A DNA stretch of 64,000 bases. It comes from Clostridiaceae bacterium (GTDB lineage Bacteria; Bacillota; Clostridia; Lachnospirales; Lachnospiraceae). The position numbers were made by a program, and so were the translations under genes. Where the stretch lies: positions 86,801 to 150,800 of the forward strand of contig QXXC01000005.1 in assembly GCA_009911305.1 (NCBI GenBank). Direction: 5' to 3'. The notes beneath the pieces are model-generated. The model was not told the origin of the DNA. It saw only the letters and a list, made by a program, of their open reading frames with translations, and ran no database searches. Shown here in pieces: positions 16,079 to 27,198 of the stretch (position 1 is its first letter; the number at the start of each line of letters is the position of its first letter).

Positions 16079-17344
16079 TTATGCCTCCTCGATCTTTATT
16101 GTGATTGTCTTTAAATCAGGATAGGAAGCCAGTTTCTCCTTTTTGAACTTCACATCCTCCATCTCGCCCGGAGCCATGACCGGCCTCTTTCTGTGAACCA
16201 CCTGCTCATCGTCAAAGTATACGCTGATGAAGCAGTTTTTATATACGTTTCCGACACGGAAGCGGACGGTCAGTTCATCTGCCATGCGATCCACATCTAT
16301 CGTCTTCGGCACCGTATAGCGGACGCCTCCTGTGGGAGCCAGCTTAATTACCTTTCCGCTGCTCTTTGCAAGACTGCCCTGCACGTATTTTGCCGCGTTC
16401 TGCCCGGCTGTGGTCGCCTCCTCTGATACGTAGTCCACCAGATCATGCACATGGAGCACGTTTCCGCAGGCAAACACGCCGTCGATATTCGTCTCCAGGC
16501 TCTCATTGACCGACGGGCCGGAGGTCACAGGCTCGATGTCAACGCCCATTCCCCTGGAAAGCTCATTCTCGGGAATCAGGCCGCAGGAGAGAAGAAGCGT
16601 ATCACAGTCGTAGTCCTCTTCCGTGCCGGGAACCGGTTTTCCGTGAGAATCCACCTCGGCGATGGTGATGCCCTCTACCCTGTATTTGCCGCGGATATCC
16701 ACAACCGTATGGCTCAGCTTTAACGGGATGCCGAAATCATCCAGACACTGCACAATATTTCTCTTGAGTCCTCCGGAATACGGCATCAGCTCTGCCACTA
16801 CCTGCACCTGAGCGCCCTCTAAGGTCATGCGCCGCGCCATGATCAGCCCGATATCGCCGGATCCTAAGATAACGACCTTGCGGCCCGGCATGTAGCCTTC
16901 CATATTCACCAGGCGCTGCGCCGTTCCGGCAGAGAAAATACCGGACGGACGGTAGCCCGGGATGTTAAGCGCGCCTCTGGCGCGTTCGCGGCAGCCCATA
17001 GCCAGGATCACGGCCTTTGCCTGAATCTCAAACAGCCCTTCCTCGCGGTTCATGGCTGTTACCACCTTCTCGTGGCTGATGTCAATGACCATGGTATTTA
17101 AATAATACTCGATCTTCAATTCCTCTACTTCATTGATGAAGCGTCTCGCATATTCCGGGCCGGTCAGCTCCTCCTTGAAGGTATGCAGGCCAAAGCCATT
17201 GTGGATGCACTGGTTCAGGATTCCGCCCAGCTCCTTATCGCGCTCCAGGATCAGAATGCTGTCGATTCCGCTCTTTTTTGCAGCAGCCGCCGCTGCCAGT
17301 CCCGCCGGGCCGCCGCCGATTATTACAATATCATAGGATCTCAT
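16079..17344 (-). CDS. FAD/NAD(P)-dependent oxidoreductase, GlpB-like
   Basis: 421 residues. N-terminal FAD site IIGGGPAGLAAAAAAKKSG, a second dinucleotide motif VILGSGDIGLIMARRM, and a C-terminal family segment VFACGNVLHVHDLVDYVSEE. It resembles the pyridine-nucleotide-disulfide-type flavoproteins paired with GlpA and DUF1667 in anaerobic Gram-positives, where it probably passes electrons from glycerol-3-phosphate dehydrogenase to an acceptor. AAGGAGGGG precedes the ATG. It is 11 bases after glpA. Confidence 0.88.
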   Translation of the reverse strand: MRSYDIVIIGGGPAGLAAAAAAKKSGIDSILILERDKELGGILNQCIHNGFGLHTFKEELTGPEYARRFINEVEELKIEYYLNTMVIDISHEKVVTAMNREEGLFEIQAKAVILAMGCRERARGALNIPGYRPSGIFSAGTAQRLVNMEGYMPGRKVVILGSGDIGLIMARRMTLEGAQVQVVAELMPYSGGLKRNIVQCLDDFGIPLKLSHTVVDIRGKYRVEGITIAEVDSHGKPVPGTEEDYDCDTLLLSCGLIPENELSRGMGVDIEPVTSGPSVNESLETNIDGVFACGNVLHVHDLVDYVSEEATTAGQNAAKYVQGSLAKSSGKVIKLAPTGGVRYTVPKTIDVDRMADELTVRFRVGNVYKNCFISVYFDDEQVVHRKRPVMAPGEMEDVKFKKEKLASYPDLKTITIKIEEA

Positions 17345-17355
17345 GGTTCCCCTCC

Positions 17356-18792
17356 TTACAGTTTATCCTTGTCGATTCCGACAATAATCTTAGAATCGCC
17401 GCCTGATTTCGTGATATCTCCCATATCCATCTTCAGCTCTCTTGCAAGAATCTCCATGGTTCTCGGGGAGCAGAAGCCTGCCTGACAGCGTCCCATACCC
17501 GCTCTGGTGCGGCGCTTTACACCGTCTAAGGATTTCGCGCCCAGCGGACGATGGATGGCGTCTAAAATCTCGCCCTCGGAAATCGTTTCACAGCGGCAGA
17601 TGATATTGCCATAGGCCGGATTTTCTTTGATCAGTTTGGAATACTCCTCTTTAGAGAGCTCCTTGGGATCCACAATGCCCTTTCTGGTAGCGATGAAGTC
17701 ATTCTTCTCCTTTAAGCCGGCTTTCTCCTTCAGAATATCCGCCACCATCTTACCGATCGCCGGGCTGCTGGAAAGACCCGGGGACTCGATCCCGGCGCAG
17801 TCGATAAAGCCCTTGCAGTCCTCTAACTCCTTAATGACAAACTCATGCTGATCCTCATGGGCGCGCAGTCCTGCAAATGAGGTGATCACCTGCCGCATGG
17901 GGATGTTGTTTACACTGTTCTGGGCCTTTCCAATCACTTCGTCAAGGCCCTCCCGCGTCGTATTGGTTCCCTCTGGATCGTCGATGTCAATCGCAGTCGG
18001 GCCGAGCAGAAGATTGCCATGTACCGTCGGCGTCACAAGGATACCCTTACCGAACTTGCCCGGCAGGGTGAAGATCGTCTTGTCCACCAGATTTCCGGCC
18101 GTCTTGTCAAGCAGGCAGTAATCGCCGCGCCTCGGCGTGATATGGATCTTCTCTGCACTCATCATATTATGGAAGCGATCCGCGTGAACGCCGGCTGCAT
18201 TTACCACATATTTCGCCTTCAGAACACCCTGGCTGGTTGTCAGCTCAAAGCCCTCGTCTGTCTTTACGATATTCTCAACCTCTGTGTTGAATTTGAACTC
18301 CACGCCGTTCATGGCCGCATTTTCCGCCAGAGCGATGGTCAGGCCAAAGGGACATACGATGCCGCCCGTGGGGGCATAAAGCGCGCCCACCATATCATCC
18401 GTTACGTTGGGCTCCATCTCCTTTACTTCCTCTTTTGTCAGAATCCGCAGATCCTTTACGCCGTTTTTCACGCCTCTCTCATACAGAGCTTCCAGGTTGG
18501 GGCGATCCTCCTCGCGCATACACAGAACCAGGGAACCGTTTCTCCGGAACGAGAAATCCAGATCCCTGGAAAGCTGCTCCATCATGAGGTTTCCCTCTAC
18601 ATTCAGCTTTGCCATCAAAGAGCCCTCTGCCGCGTCATAGCCCGCATGGACGATGGCGCTGTTGGCCTTTGAGGTGCCGCAGCAGACGTCTTCCTCTTTG
18701 TCCACAACACAGATATCTGCCTGATAGCGCGAAAGCTCTCTGGCCGCCGCACATCCGGATACGCCTGCGCCGATTACGATAATATCATACAT
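17356..18792 (-). CDS. glpA: Anaerobic glycerol-3-phosphate dehydrogenase subunit A
   Basis: 478 residues. It oxidises glycerol-3-phosphate to dihydroxyacetone phosphate. N-terminal FAD-binding IIVIGAGVSGCAAARELSRY (DAO family), then a C-terminal BFD-like Fe-S domain with cysteines in IICRCETISEGE and RCQAGFCSPR. The ATG at 18792 is chosen over farther upstream starts because GCAGGAGG sits 10 bases before it and the FAD motif follows directly. A hairpin with a U-tract lies just upstream (18825-18882), so entry into glpA may be attenuated. Confidence 0.94.
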   Translation of the reverse strand: MYDIIVIGAGVSGCAAARELSRYQADICVVDKEEDVCCGTSKANSAIVHAGYDAAEGSLMAKLNVEGNLMMEQLSRDLDFSFRRNGSLVLCMREEDRPNLEALYERGVKNGVKDLRILTKEEVKEMEPNVTDDMVGALYAPTGGIVCPFGLTIALAENAAMNGVEFKFNTEVENIVKTDEGFELTTSQGVLKAKYVVNAAGVHADRFHNMMSAEKIHITPRRGDYCLLDKTAGNLVDKTIFTLPGKFGKGILVTPTVHGNLLLGPTAIDIDDPEGTNTTREGLDEVIGKAQNSVNNIPMRQVITSFAGLRAHEDQHEFVIKELEDCKGFIDCAGIESPGLSSSPAIGKMVADILKEKAGLKEKNDFIATRKGIVDPKELSKEEYSKLIKENPAYGNIICRCETISEGEILDAIHRPLGAKSLDGVKRRTRAGMGRCQAGFCSPRTMEILARELKMDMGDITKSGGDSKIIVGIDKDKL

Positions 18793-18824
18793 ATTTATTA
18801 TCCTCCTGCCTATTAGGTTTTTAT

Positions 18825-18882
18825 GAAAAAAGCCAAGCTGACAGAAATCACCCTCTTCGGCTGATATCCTGTGTGCCTGGCT
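18825..18882 (-). terminator. Terminator-like hairpin between glpF and glpA (possible attenuator)
   Basis: On the minus strand AGCCAGGC...ACAG pairs with CTGT...GC.TGGCT, followed by TTTTTTC, 33 bases ahead of the glpA start. In a glp operon with glpP, this could be a GlpP-controlled antitermination site. Confidence 0.6.
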
Positions 18883-18918
18883 CATCCCTCTCTTGCGCAC
18901 TTAAATTATGAAATTAAC

Positions 18919-18951
18919 CCGGCCCGCTCCCTGTTTTCAGGCAGGGGCCGG
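18919..18951 (-). terminator. GC-rich hairpin downstream of glpF
   Basis: CCGGCCC/GGGCCGG with an inner CCTG-TTTT-CAGG stem. Only a weak T-rich tract follows on the minus strand, so it may be a partial terminator or an mRNA-processing stem separating glpF from glpA. Confidence 0.5.
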
Positions 18952-18997
18952 TAAGCTTAAGCTTCTGAATGGATTTTTAACAGACACCTGGCGCGGC

Positions 18998-19711
18998 CTA
19001 CCACGGAATCGCTCCATAAACCAGAACAGCGACAATCGCACCCACAATCGGGCCAACCAGCGTTACGACTCCATAGCTCCAGTTTGAATCGCCCTTGCCC
19101 CTGATCGGAAGCACCGCGTGGGCCAGCCTGGGACCTAAGTCACGGGCCGGGTTGATCGCATAACCCGTCAGGCCGCCAAGGGACATACCGACAGATACGA
19201 TGATGGCAAATACAAAGATGTAGTTGAGTCCCATATCGCCAAGGCCGGCTACATTTCCCGTGCCCTTAATAGCAAACACCAGTACGAAAGTGCCGATGGC
19301 TTCTGATAAAATATTGAGCGGAAGATTCGGAACCGACGGACCTGTGGAGAACACGCCCAGCTTCGCGCCCGGATCATCCGTCGCGTCAAACTGCTCCTTG
19401 AACAGGATGTATACAAGGCAGGCTCCGACAAATGCGCCCGCAAACTGCGCAATGATATAGCCCGGAACGAGTGCCCAGTCAAAGGAGCCGTCGATCGCCA
19501 GCGCCAGCGTCAGCGCCGGATTGAACGAAGCCCCTGAGGCTGCCCCGAAAATGAAAGCGGGTACCATAACCGCAAGGCCCCAGGCAAAGGTGATCTGAAT
19601 CGACCCCGCCCCTTTCATGCCTGATTTATTCAGTGTCACATTGGCAACAACGCCGTCGCCCAATAGAATCAGAAGCATTGTGCCTAAAAACTCTGCTATA
19701 TATGGTAACAT
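18998..19711 (-). CDS. glpF: Glycerol uptake facilitator (aquaglyceroporin)
   Basis: 237 residues, six transmembrane helices with both half-helix motifs: NPA in SFNPALTLALA and in INPARDLGPRLAH. The Asp after NPAR marks glycerol-permeable GlpF members rather than strict water channels. It lets glycerol diffuse in for phosphorylation by GlpK. AGGGGG precedes the ATG. It is 65 bases after glpK. Confidence 0.95.
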   Translation of the reverse strand: MLPYIAEFLGTMLLILLGDGVVANVTLNKSGMKGAGSIQITFAWGLAVMVPAFIFGAASGASFNPALTLALAIDGSFDWALVPGYIIAQFAGAFVGACLVYILFKEQFDATDDPGAKLGVFSTGPSVPNLPLNILSEAIGTFVLVFAIKGTGNVAGLGDMGLNYIFVFAIIVSVGMSLGGLTGYAINPARDLGPRLAHAVLPIRGKGDSNWSYGVVTLVGPIVGAIVAVLVYGAIPW

Positions 19712-19776
19712 AAGATTTCCCCCTTTTCAAGTTAAAACATGATTGCGCCGTCTCTTTATAACCGGACTGAGGGAGC

Positions 19777-21285
<1,509 letters not shown>

Positions 21286-21297
21286 TTAATATAATTG

Positions 21298-21318
21298 AAT
21301 AACATGAAACATGTTATT
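21298..21318. promoter_or_regulatory. Palindrome between glpP and glpK
   Basis: A perfect 9-bp inverted repeat AATAACATG/CATGTTATT with a 3-base centre. No U-tract follows, so an operator or a small mRNA hairpin is possible. Confidence 0.45.
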
Positions 21319-21332
21319 ATGTTCTTCCTTCT

Positions 21333-21899
21333 CTATATAAACCAGATATCCTGATTCGTGGATGAAATCGATATGGCTCCCGCGTCAATCGCCGCGATCA
21401 CATCCGACTTTTCCACGATCATACCTCCTGCAATCACCGGCGAAGGTACCAAATGGGTGATCTTTTTGATAATCCGGGGCATGATACCCGGCAGGATCTC
21501 CACAATATCCGGCAAAACAGCCTCATACTGCTTTTTTATGTTGTCAAACGCCATGGAATCAATCGCAAATAACCGCAGTATCGTCACCAAATCCAATTCC
21601 CTGGCCCGTCTGATGAGGGACGACTTTGTGCTGATAATCCCGTCCGCCCTGGTGCTTTTCTTAATGAAATCAACCGCCACTTCCTTCCCGGACAGGCCGG
21701 TCACCAGATCCATATGTACCACAGCCAGCTTTCCCTTTTCTTTTATGCAGTCTACAATGTCCGCGATCCTCACTATATCGCCGTACAAAATAAAGACAAT
21801 TTTAATCTCTGACTCCAGACAGCGGTAAAGCCCTCTGTCGTCCTTAATCGCCGCAACAACCGGGCAATCTGTGAGCGCATCATAAAAGCTCTGTTTCAT
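21333..21899 (-). CDS. glpP: Glycerol-responsive antiterminator
   Basis: 188 residues, the full length of the GlpP family, with the TIM-barrel-like pattern VVAAIKDDRGL...VFILYGDI...HMDLVTGLSGKEVAVDFIK...ADGIISTK...ILPGIMPRIIKKI and VIAGGMI. In Bacillus GlpP binds glycerol-3-phosphate and prevents termination in glp leaders. It heads the operon, and a terminator-like hairpin lies in its own leader (21997-22047). ACGGAGG precedes the ATG. Confidence 0.95.
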   Translation of the reverse strand: MKQSFYDALTDCPVVAAIKDDRGLYRCLESEIKIVFILYGDIVRIADIVDCIKEKGKLAVVHMDLVTGLSGKEVAVDFIKKSTRADGIISTKSSLIRRARELDLVTILRLFAIDSMAFDNIKKQYEAVLPDIVEILPGIMPRIIKKITHLVPSPVIAGGMIVEKSDVIAAIDAGAISISSTNQDIWFI

Positions 21900-21996
21900 C
21901 TTATAAAATCCTCCGTCATTTTGTTACTTTCTGACGAGCTCTTTTCTGCCCTCACGGCCCGGACGAACGTCACCCATGGCGAATGCTTGATGATAC

Positions 21997-22047
21997 AAAA
22001 AAAGAGCATCAGTAATTTACAACATTTCTGTCGTTGATAACCTGCTC
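21997..22047 (-). terminator. Leader terminator/attenuator ahead of glpP
   Basis: On the minus strand GAGCA (22043-22047) pairs with TGCTC (22004-22008), with an inner CAAC/GTTG pairing, and seven T follow immediately. It lies between the promoter and glpP, so it can stop transcription before the operon unless antiterminated. Confidence 0.7.
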
Positions 22048-22093
22048 CATTCTCCTGGTTCTTGTTCTTCTATTGTCCTCCAAATTTATATTT

Positions 22094-22122
22094 ATCTTAT
22101 CATATTCGACAGTAATTGTCAA
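22094..22122 (-). promoter_or_regulatory. Promoter of the glp operon
   Basis: -35 TTGACA (22117-22122), 17-base spacer, -10 TAAGAT (22094-22099). The leader to glpP is about 190 bases. Confidence 0.8.
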
Positions 22123-22290
22123 TAATAAACTCGTTTTATGCGCACTTTTTATATGTTCCCACTCCGAATAATTGCTTCAGCGAAGAATTCTCACAAAAAA
22201 TCCAGCGGCATCCGGCGGGCAGGTATGCATTCTGTACACTCCCTGCCCTGTTGTCCAAATATATGCAAAAGACCCGGAATATATGTTACG

Positions 22291-23139
22291 TTACGGCCGT
22301 TCGCTCCTGTCCCCGGCCATCTCAGGAACTGTCTCTCTGTGCCCCAGCCACAGCATCAGGCCTGTAAACACTCCTCCCAGAATATTCCCGAATGTAACCG
22401 GAAGCAGGTTCCTCACAAGGAAGCCGGACCAGGTAAGAGACGCTGTATCAAGCCCGGCCGCGGCCGCCCCCGCGGCATAGGCCGGCATCCCGGCTGCAAA
22501 CAGCCCGGCCGGGACATAATACATATTGGCGATGCAATGCTCAAACCCGCAGATTACAAAAAAAGCAATCGGGAAAACCGTGCCCAGGATCCGCCCCGCC
22601 GTGTCTTTTGATGAAAGACTGCACAGCACGGCCAGGCAGACCAGAACATTGCAGAAAAAGCCGCGCACAATGCCGTCCGCCGCCGGAATTTCCAGCTTGG
22701 AAGCCGCCAGGCGCATGGTGAAAACAGCCAGCTCCCCTCCGGAATAATCCAACTGCCCGAACAGGGCGCAGCCCCAGGCCACAAGAAACGCGCCCAGAAA
22801 ATTTCCCAGATAGACAAGAACCCAGTTTCTCAGCATTCCCTTCAGCGTGGCCCGTTTCTCCAGAACGGATATCACGATCAGGCAGTTTCCGGTGAACAGC
22901 TCCGCCCCCATCAGGATCACCAGGGATAAGCCGCCCGGAAAAAGCAGGCCGCTTATAATCCGGGCAGCCGATACATTTGCAATGCTGTGGGAGGCGGTAT
23001 TCGTAACCGCCCCGCCCAGCGCAATAAACATTCCCGCCAGCGTCCCCAGCGCCAGCAGCCTTCCTGCGGAAAGCTTCGTTTTTTTCTCTCCTGCCGCCGC
23101 AAAATTTTTGATAATTTCCGGGGCCGTAAAAAAATTCAT
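22291..23139 (-). CDS. Formate/nitrite transporter family channel
   Basis: About 282 residues and six hydrophobic segments, with FNT-family motifs such as GGAVTN near the N terminus, GAELFTGNCLIV and NLLPVTFGNILGG. Its position after fhs and fchA points to formate as the cargo, moving in for folate-linked assimilation or out as product. The ATG at 23139 has GGGGAGAG upstream and matches the family start MNFFTAPEI; longer starts are unlikely. Downstream (22123-22290) a GGGCAGG/CCTGCCC hairpin lacks a clear adjacent U-tract. Confidence 0.88.
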   Translation of the reverse strand: MNFFTAPEIIKNFAAAGEKKTKLSAGRLLALGTLAGMFIALGGAVTNTASHSIANVSAARIISGLLFPGGLSLVILMGAELFTGNCLIVISVLEKRATLKGMLRNWVLVYLGNFLGAFLVAWGCALFGQLDYSGGELAVFTMRLAASKLEIPAADGIVRGFFCNVLVCLAVLCSLSSKDTAGRILGTVFPIAFFVICGFEHCIANMYYVPAGLFAAGMPAYAAGAAAAGLDTASLTWSGFLVRNLLPVTFGNILGGVFTGLMLWLGHRETVPEMAGDRSERP

Positions 23140-23161
23140 CCTGTTCTCTCCCCGCAGCGTC

Positions 23162-24832
23162 TTAAAACAGGCCCAGGATCCGCCCGTTCTCATCCACATC
23201 GATCTGCTCCGCGGCCGGAACCTTCGGAAGTCCGGGCATAGTCATAATATCCCCGGTTAAGGCTACAATAAATCCGGCTCCGGCTGATACCTTCAGATTG
23301 CGCACCGTAACACGGAATCCCTTCGGAGCCCCGAGAAGCTTCTGATCATCGGAAAAGCTGTACTGCGTCTTGGCCATACAGATCGGCATGCCGGAAAATC
23401 CAAGGCTGTCCAGGCGCTTTGCCTGCTTTTTGGCCATATCCGTCAGATCCACCCCGTCGCCGTGATATACCCGGGTCACAATCGCGTTCAGCTTTTCTTC
23501 TATGCTGAGCGCATCCTCATAGCAGAAGGAGAAATGGTTTTCCTCCTCACAGAGGCGTAATACCTCCTTTGCGAGCTCCACGCCGCCCTCGCCGCCTTTT
23601 GCCCACACCTCGGAAAGAGCGACATTGACGCCCAGCTCCCGGCACCGCTTTTCAATCAGGGCAAGCTCAGCCTCTGTGTCAAACGGGAAACGGTTAATGG
23701 CAACCACGCACGGCAGGCCGAATACCTCGGTAATATTCTCCACATGCTGCAGAAGGTTCGGCAGGCCTTTCTCCAGCGCTTCTAAGTTTTCACTGTTCAA
23801 ATCCGCCTTTGCCGCGCCGCCGTGATGCTTCAGGGCGCGCACGGTTGCCACCACCACCACTGCGGACGGGTTAAGCCCTGCCATACGGCACTTGATGTCC
23901 AGGAACTTCTCGGCTCCCAGATCCGCTCCGAACCCTGCCTCGGTTACGGTGTAATCACCCAGCCGTAAGGCCATGCGGGTGGCGATCACCGAATTGCAGC
24001 CGTGCGCGATATTCGCAAACGGGCCGCCGTGGATAAAAGCCGGGGTATGCTCAAGCGTCTGCACCAGATTCGGCTTCAGCGCATCCTTTAAAAGCGCTGC
24101 CATCGCGCCCGCCGCCTTCAGATCGCCGGCCGTCACGGGCTCGTCGTCATACGTATAGCCCACGATGATCCGCGACAGGCGGTCCTTCAGATCCATGATA
24201 TCGGATGAAAGGCACAACACCGCCATAATCTCGCTCGCCACCGTAATGTCATAGCCGTCCTCCCGCGTCACGCCGTCCACTCTTCTGCCCAGGCCGTCCA
24301 CGATACTCCTTAACTGGCGGTCGTTCATGTCCACCACGCGCTTCCATGTAATCCTCTTCGGGTCAAGGCGCAGGCTGTTGCCCTGGTAAATGTGGTTGTC
24401 CAGCATGGCGGCCAGAAGGTTGTTGGCCGCCCCGATAGCATGGAAATCACCTGTAAAATGCAGGTTGATATCCTCCATGGGAATCACCTGTGCATAGCCG
24501 CCTCCGGCCGCTCCGCCCTTGACGCCGAACACCGGCCCCAGGGAGGGCTCCCGCAGCGCTACCGTCACGCGTTTCCCGAGCTTTTTCAGACCGTCGGCCA
24601 GCCCCACGGTCGTCGTGGTCTTGCCCTCTCCGGCCGGGGTCGGGTTGATGGCTGTCACCAGGATCAGCTTCCCGTCTTCCCCTGCGCGCTCCTTTAACAG
24701 GTTATAATCCACCTTTGCCTTATAGCTGCCGTACTGCTCCAAATACGTTTCTTCAATTCCTGCGTCTGCCGCAACCTCGCGAATGTGAAGCGGCGTCGAT
24801 TCCTGAGCGATTTCAATGTCCGTTTTTATCAT
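23162..24832 (-). CDS. fhs: Formate--tetrahydrofolate ligase (formyl-THF synthetase)
   Basis: 556 residues, the normal length. ATP-binding loop [13 protein letters not shown] (about 65-77), and characteristic [22 protein letters not shown]. It makes 10-formyl-THF from formate, THF and ATP. It sits between fchA and a formate channel, forming a formate-to-methenyl/methylene-THF branch. GGAGGT is 8 bases before the ATG. Confidence 0.98.
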   Translation of the reverse strand: MIKTDIEIAQESTPLHIREVAADAGIEETYLEQYGSYKAKVDYNLLKERAGEDGKLILVTAINPTPAGEGKTTTTVGLADGLKKLGKRVTVALREPSLGPVFGVKGGAAGGGYAQVIPMEDINLHFTGDFHAIGAANNLLAAMLDNHIYQGNSLRLDPKRITWKRVVDMNDRQLRSIVDGLGRRVDGVTREDGYDITVASEIMAVLCLSSDIMDLKDRLSRIIVGYTYDDEPVTAGDLKAAGAMAALLKDALKPNLVQTLEHTPAFIHGGPFANIAHGCNSVIATRMALRLGDYTVTEAGFGADLGAEKFLDIKCRMAGLNPSAVVVVATVRALKHHGGAAKADLNSENLEALEKGLPNLLQHVENITEVFGLPCVVAINRFPFDTEAELALIEKRCRELGVNVALSEVWAKGGEGGVELAKEVLRLCEEENHFSFCYEDALSIEEKLNAIVTRVYHGDGVDLTDMAKKQAKRLDSLGFSGMPICMAKTQYSFSDDQKLLGAPKGFRVTVRNLKVSAGAGFIVALTGDIMTMPGLPKVPAAEQIDVDENGRILGLF

Positions 24833-24895
24833 GTAAGCATACCTCCGTAAGAATGATGCAGCAGCCCGAATCCGTCCCAGACGTCATCCGGGCGC

Positions 24896-25537
24896 TTACA
24901 AAACATGAACCTGCAAAAAGCCGGAGGCCTTCAGAATCTTTGCCTCCCATGTGACGGCCTCCCCCTCGAGCCGGGCCGTTTTTGAAGCCGTTTCCTGGAC
25001 AAACGCCTCGTCCCGGATAGAGGCCAGGTTGATTTTTACATTTAAAAGCGCGCCCAGGACGGCGGTCCGGGCCAGCATGGCTGCGAGCAGGCCGTCCGAT
25101 ATTGCCGTCTGATTCCCCTTGTTCACAACTTCCTCTGCCAGCGGAAAGATCCGGGCCGCTGTCTCTGCGATGGAGAGCGGAACGGCGGACGCCTCCTTTA
25201 ACCCCTCCTGGATAGCCTCGCGCCTTGCCTCCTGCTGCTCTTTTGTATCCCGCGGCATGCGCAGCGCGTCCATGCAGGCGTTAAAGCAGACGCTGTCCTT
25301 CTGGATATCGTCCAGCAGGCGGTTCCGGAGCGCGGCGGCCTCTCCTGCCAGCGCCTCCATCTCTTCCCGCACATCCGCATACTTCTCTCTGCCAATCGTC
25401 AGATTCGCCACCATTTCAGACAGAGCCGCCGCGAGAGCGCCGACAAGCGCCGACACGCCTCCCCCGCCCGGAGACGGCGCGTCGGAAGCGGTCAGGCCGG
25501 TAAATTTTTCAACTGTCAGTTCTTTTAAATCTCCCAT
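24896..25537 (-). CDS. fchA: Methenyl-THF cyclohydrolase (FchA/FTCD-C type)
   Basis: About 213 residues. Starts with the family pattern TVEKFTGLTASDAPSPGGGGVSAL and matches the cyclodeaminase/cyclohydrolase domain of formiminotransferase-cyclodeaminases. In Clostridia it interconverts 5,10-methenyl-THF and 10-formyl-THF beside fhs. The ATG at 25537 is chosen since AAGGAGA lies 8 bases upstream, whereas upstream ATGs lack a site. The gap to fhs is 63 bases. Confidence 0.92.
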   Translation of the reverse strand: MGDLKELTVEKFTGLTASDAPSPGGGGVSALVGALAAALSEMVANLTIGREKYADVREEMEALAGEAAALRNRLLDDIQKDSVCFNACMDALRMPRDTKEQQEARREAIQEGLKEASAVPLSIAETAARIFPLAEEVVNKGNQTAISDGLLAAMLARTAVLGALLNVKINLASIRDEAFVQETASKTARLEGEAVTWEAKILKASGFLQVHVL

Positions 25538-25563
25538 TGTCAACTCTCCTTGCATTTTCATTG

Positions 25564-27198
25564 TCAGTCAAGAAACGTTACCGCCTTGCATGGCGTTCTG
25601 TAGTTAGATGGGGCGGTCGTAATTCCGGTCCGCTCCGTGCTGGAATGGATGATCTGGCCTCCGCCTATGTAAAGTGCAACATGATTAATATAATTGCCGC
25701 TGGCATAGAACAGCAGATCGCCCGGCTGCACATCCCCGACCGAAATTTCGCGTCCCTTTGCCGCCTGATCCCTGGAGCTTCTCCCGATCGCAATGCCAAA
25801 GTGGGCAAAGATTGCCTGGGTAAAGCCCGAACAATCCGCTCCGTCCGTCAGGCTGGTTCCGCCGTACACATACGGGTTTCCCAGGAACTGCCTGGCATAA
25901 GCCACGATCGCAGACCGCGTCGCATTCGCCACCTCGCTTGATCCGCCTACCGGATTGTCCGGCCCGCCGGAGCCTGTACCGGGCTTATTGCTTCCCGGGG
26001 CCTGCACAGAACCCGGCGCCTTATCTGTCCCGGGCGCTTTCGGGCTTTCAGGCGCCTTTGTGGTTTCGGGCGCTTTCGTGGTTTCAGGTTCCTTCGTGGT
26101 TTCGGGCGCTTTGACCGTTTCAGGCGCCCCGGACGCCGCGTTTCCTCCCGCCGGGTTGGCTTCTATCGTCCCGTCAAATACAGGGGCGGGAGCTTTGACC
26201 GTCTCCTGCGCTGCCTCTGTCTCCGGAGCCTTTGTCGCAGGGGCCTTCGTGGTTTCAGGCGCTTTGGAAGACTGGGCCGATGATTCCTTCGCGGCAGCCT
26301 CCAGCTTTGCCTGCTCCAGACGCCGGATAGCCTCATCCGCCTCCTTTTTCAACCTCTCCTCTTCTGCCTTTTTGGCCTTCTCCTCATCTGTGGTGACAGC
26401 TTTGTTAAACTCAACGCGGATATGAATATAGTCCTTAAAGACATATCCTACCAGATCATTATCGACCGAAATTTTGGCAAAATCCCCTTCTTCGCCGATA
26501 ACCTCATACTCCGCTTCCGGCGTGAGCACATCCAGCGTCCGGCTCTCCAGATTCGGCTCCTCCCGGAGGCGCAGGCTGGAAGTGTTTGATACCCGGGCAA
26601 AGGAGGTTCCCACCTGCCTGGCCACGGATTCCGCTTCGGAACCCGTAATGAAATACTGCGCCTTTATGAAGCCCTGCACGTTTCCGGACTGAATTCTGTA
26701 CCAGGTTCCCCCCTCGCCGTCTACGGTTTCCAGGATTGTGGCGGCGCAGTTATTATAAATCTTCCCCACCACAGCCCCGGAGGTGCTGGCATCGGACCGC
26801 ACATTTACATAATTGCTGACGCGCGAGATAGCGACATTATCGTATTCCGATTTCGCAGGCGCGGCCACAGTGGGAACCTCCTCCGCCCGCCCGCCGGTCT
26901 CCGCCTTTGGCGCATCCTGTCCCGCAGACGCTGCCAGGCTCTGGGTAAATGCCGCCTCAAGCTCTGTCCCCGGGTCAAGGCTGCTCGCGTGATAATGGTT
27001 GATTATGACGGACGCGCCTGCAGCCGGGGCTTCCGTCTCCAGGTTCATGGCCGCCTGCGAGCAAAAACCGCCCGCGCCGCCCATACAGACGCACACGCTG
27101 CACAGAGCCAGCACACCGTTTCGCAGACAGCGGGCGCGTGAACCGGATGCAGCGGAAATCACACCGTGATGCGCCGGTATCCTTACGTGTTTTCTCAT
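25564..27198 (-). CDS. Secreted NlpC/P60 peptidoglycan hydrolase with two SH3b domains
   Basis: 544 residues. A basic N terminus and hydrophobic core form a signal or anchor segment. Two SH3b-like domains follow (about 118-185 and 192-262), then a charged helical stretch rich in E/K/A (265-315), then a Pro/Thr/Ala linker with repeated ETTKAPETTKAPE-like units (315-425). The NlpC/P60 domain has catalytic Cys456 (ADCSGF), His506 (INHVALYIG) and His518. It probably cleaves D-gamma-Glu-diamino-acid bonds in wall peptides. It overlaps trxB by 4 bases and precedes fchA by 26, so it is embedded in a metabolic operon. Confidence 0.93.
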   Translation of the reverse strand: MRKHVRIPAHHGVISAASGSRARCLRNGVLALCSVCVCMGGAGGFCSQAAMNLETEAPAAGASVIINHYHASSLDPGTELEAAFTQSLAASAGQDAPKAETGGRAEEVPTVAAPAKSEYDNVAISRVSNYVNVRSDASTSGAVVGKIYNNCAATILETVDGEGGTWYRIQSGNVQGFIKAQYFITGSEAESVARQVGTSFARVSNTSSLRLREEPNLESRTLDVLTPEAEYEVIGEEGDFAKISVDNDLVGYVFKDYIHIRVEFNKAVTTDEEKAKKAEEERLKKEADEAIRRLEQAKLEAAAKESSAQSSKAPETTKAPATKAPETEAAQETVKAPAPVFDGTIEANPAGGNAASGAPETVKAPETTKEPETTKAPETTKAPESPKAPGTDKAPGSVQAPGSNKPGTGSGGPDNPVGGSSEVANATRSAIVAYARQFLGNPYVYGGTSLTDGADCSGFTQAIFAHFGIAIGRSSRDQAAKGREISVGDVQPGDLLFYASGNYINHVALYIGGGQIIHSSTERTGITTAPSNYRTPCKAVTFLD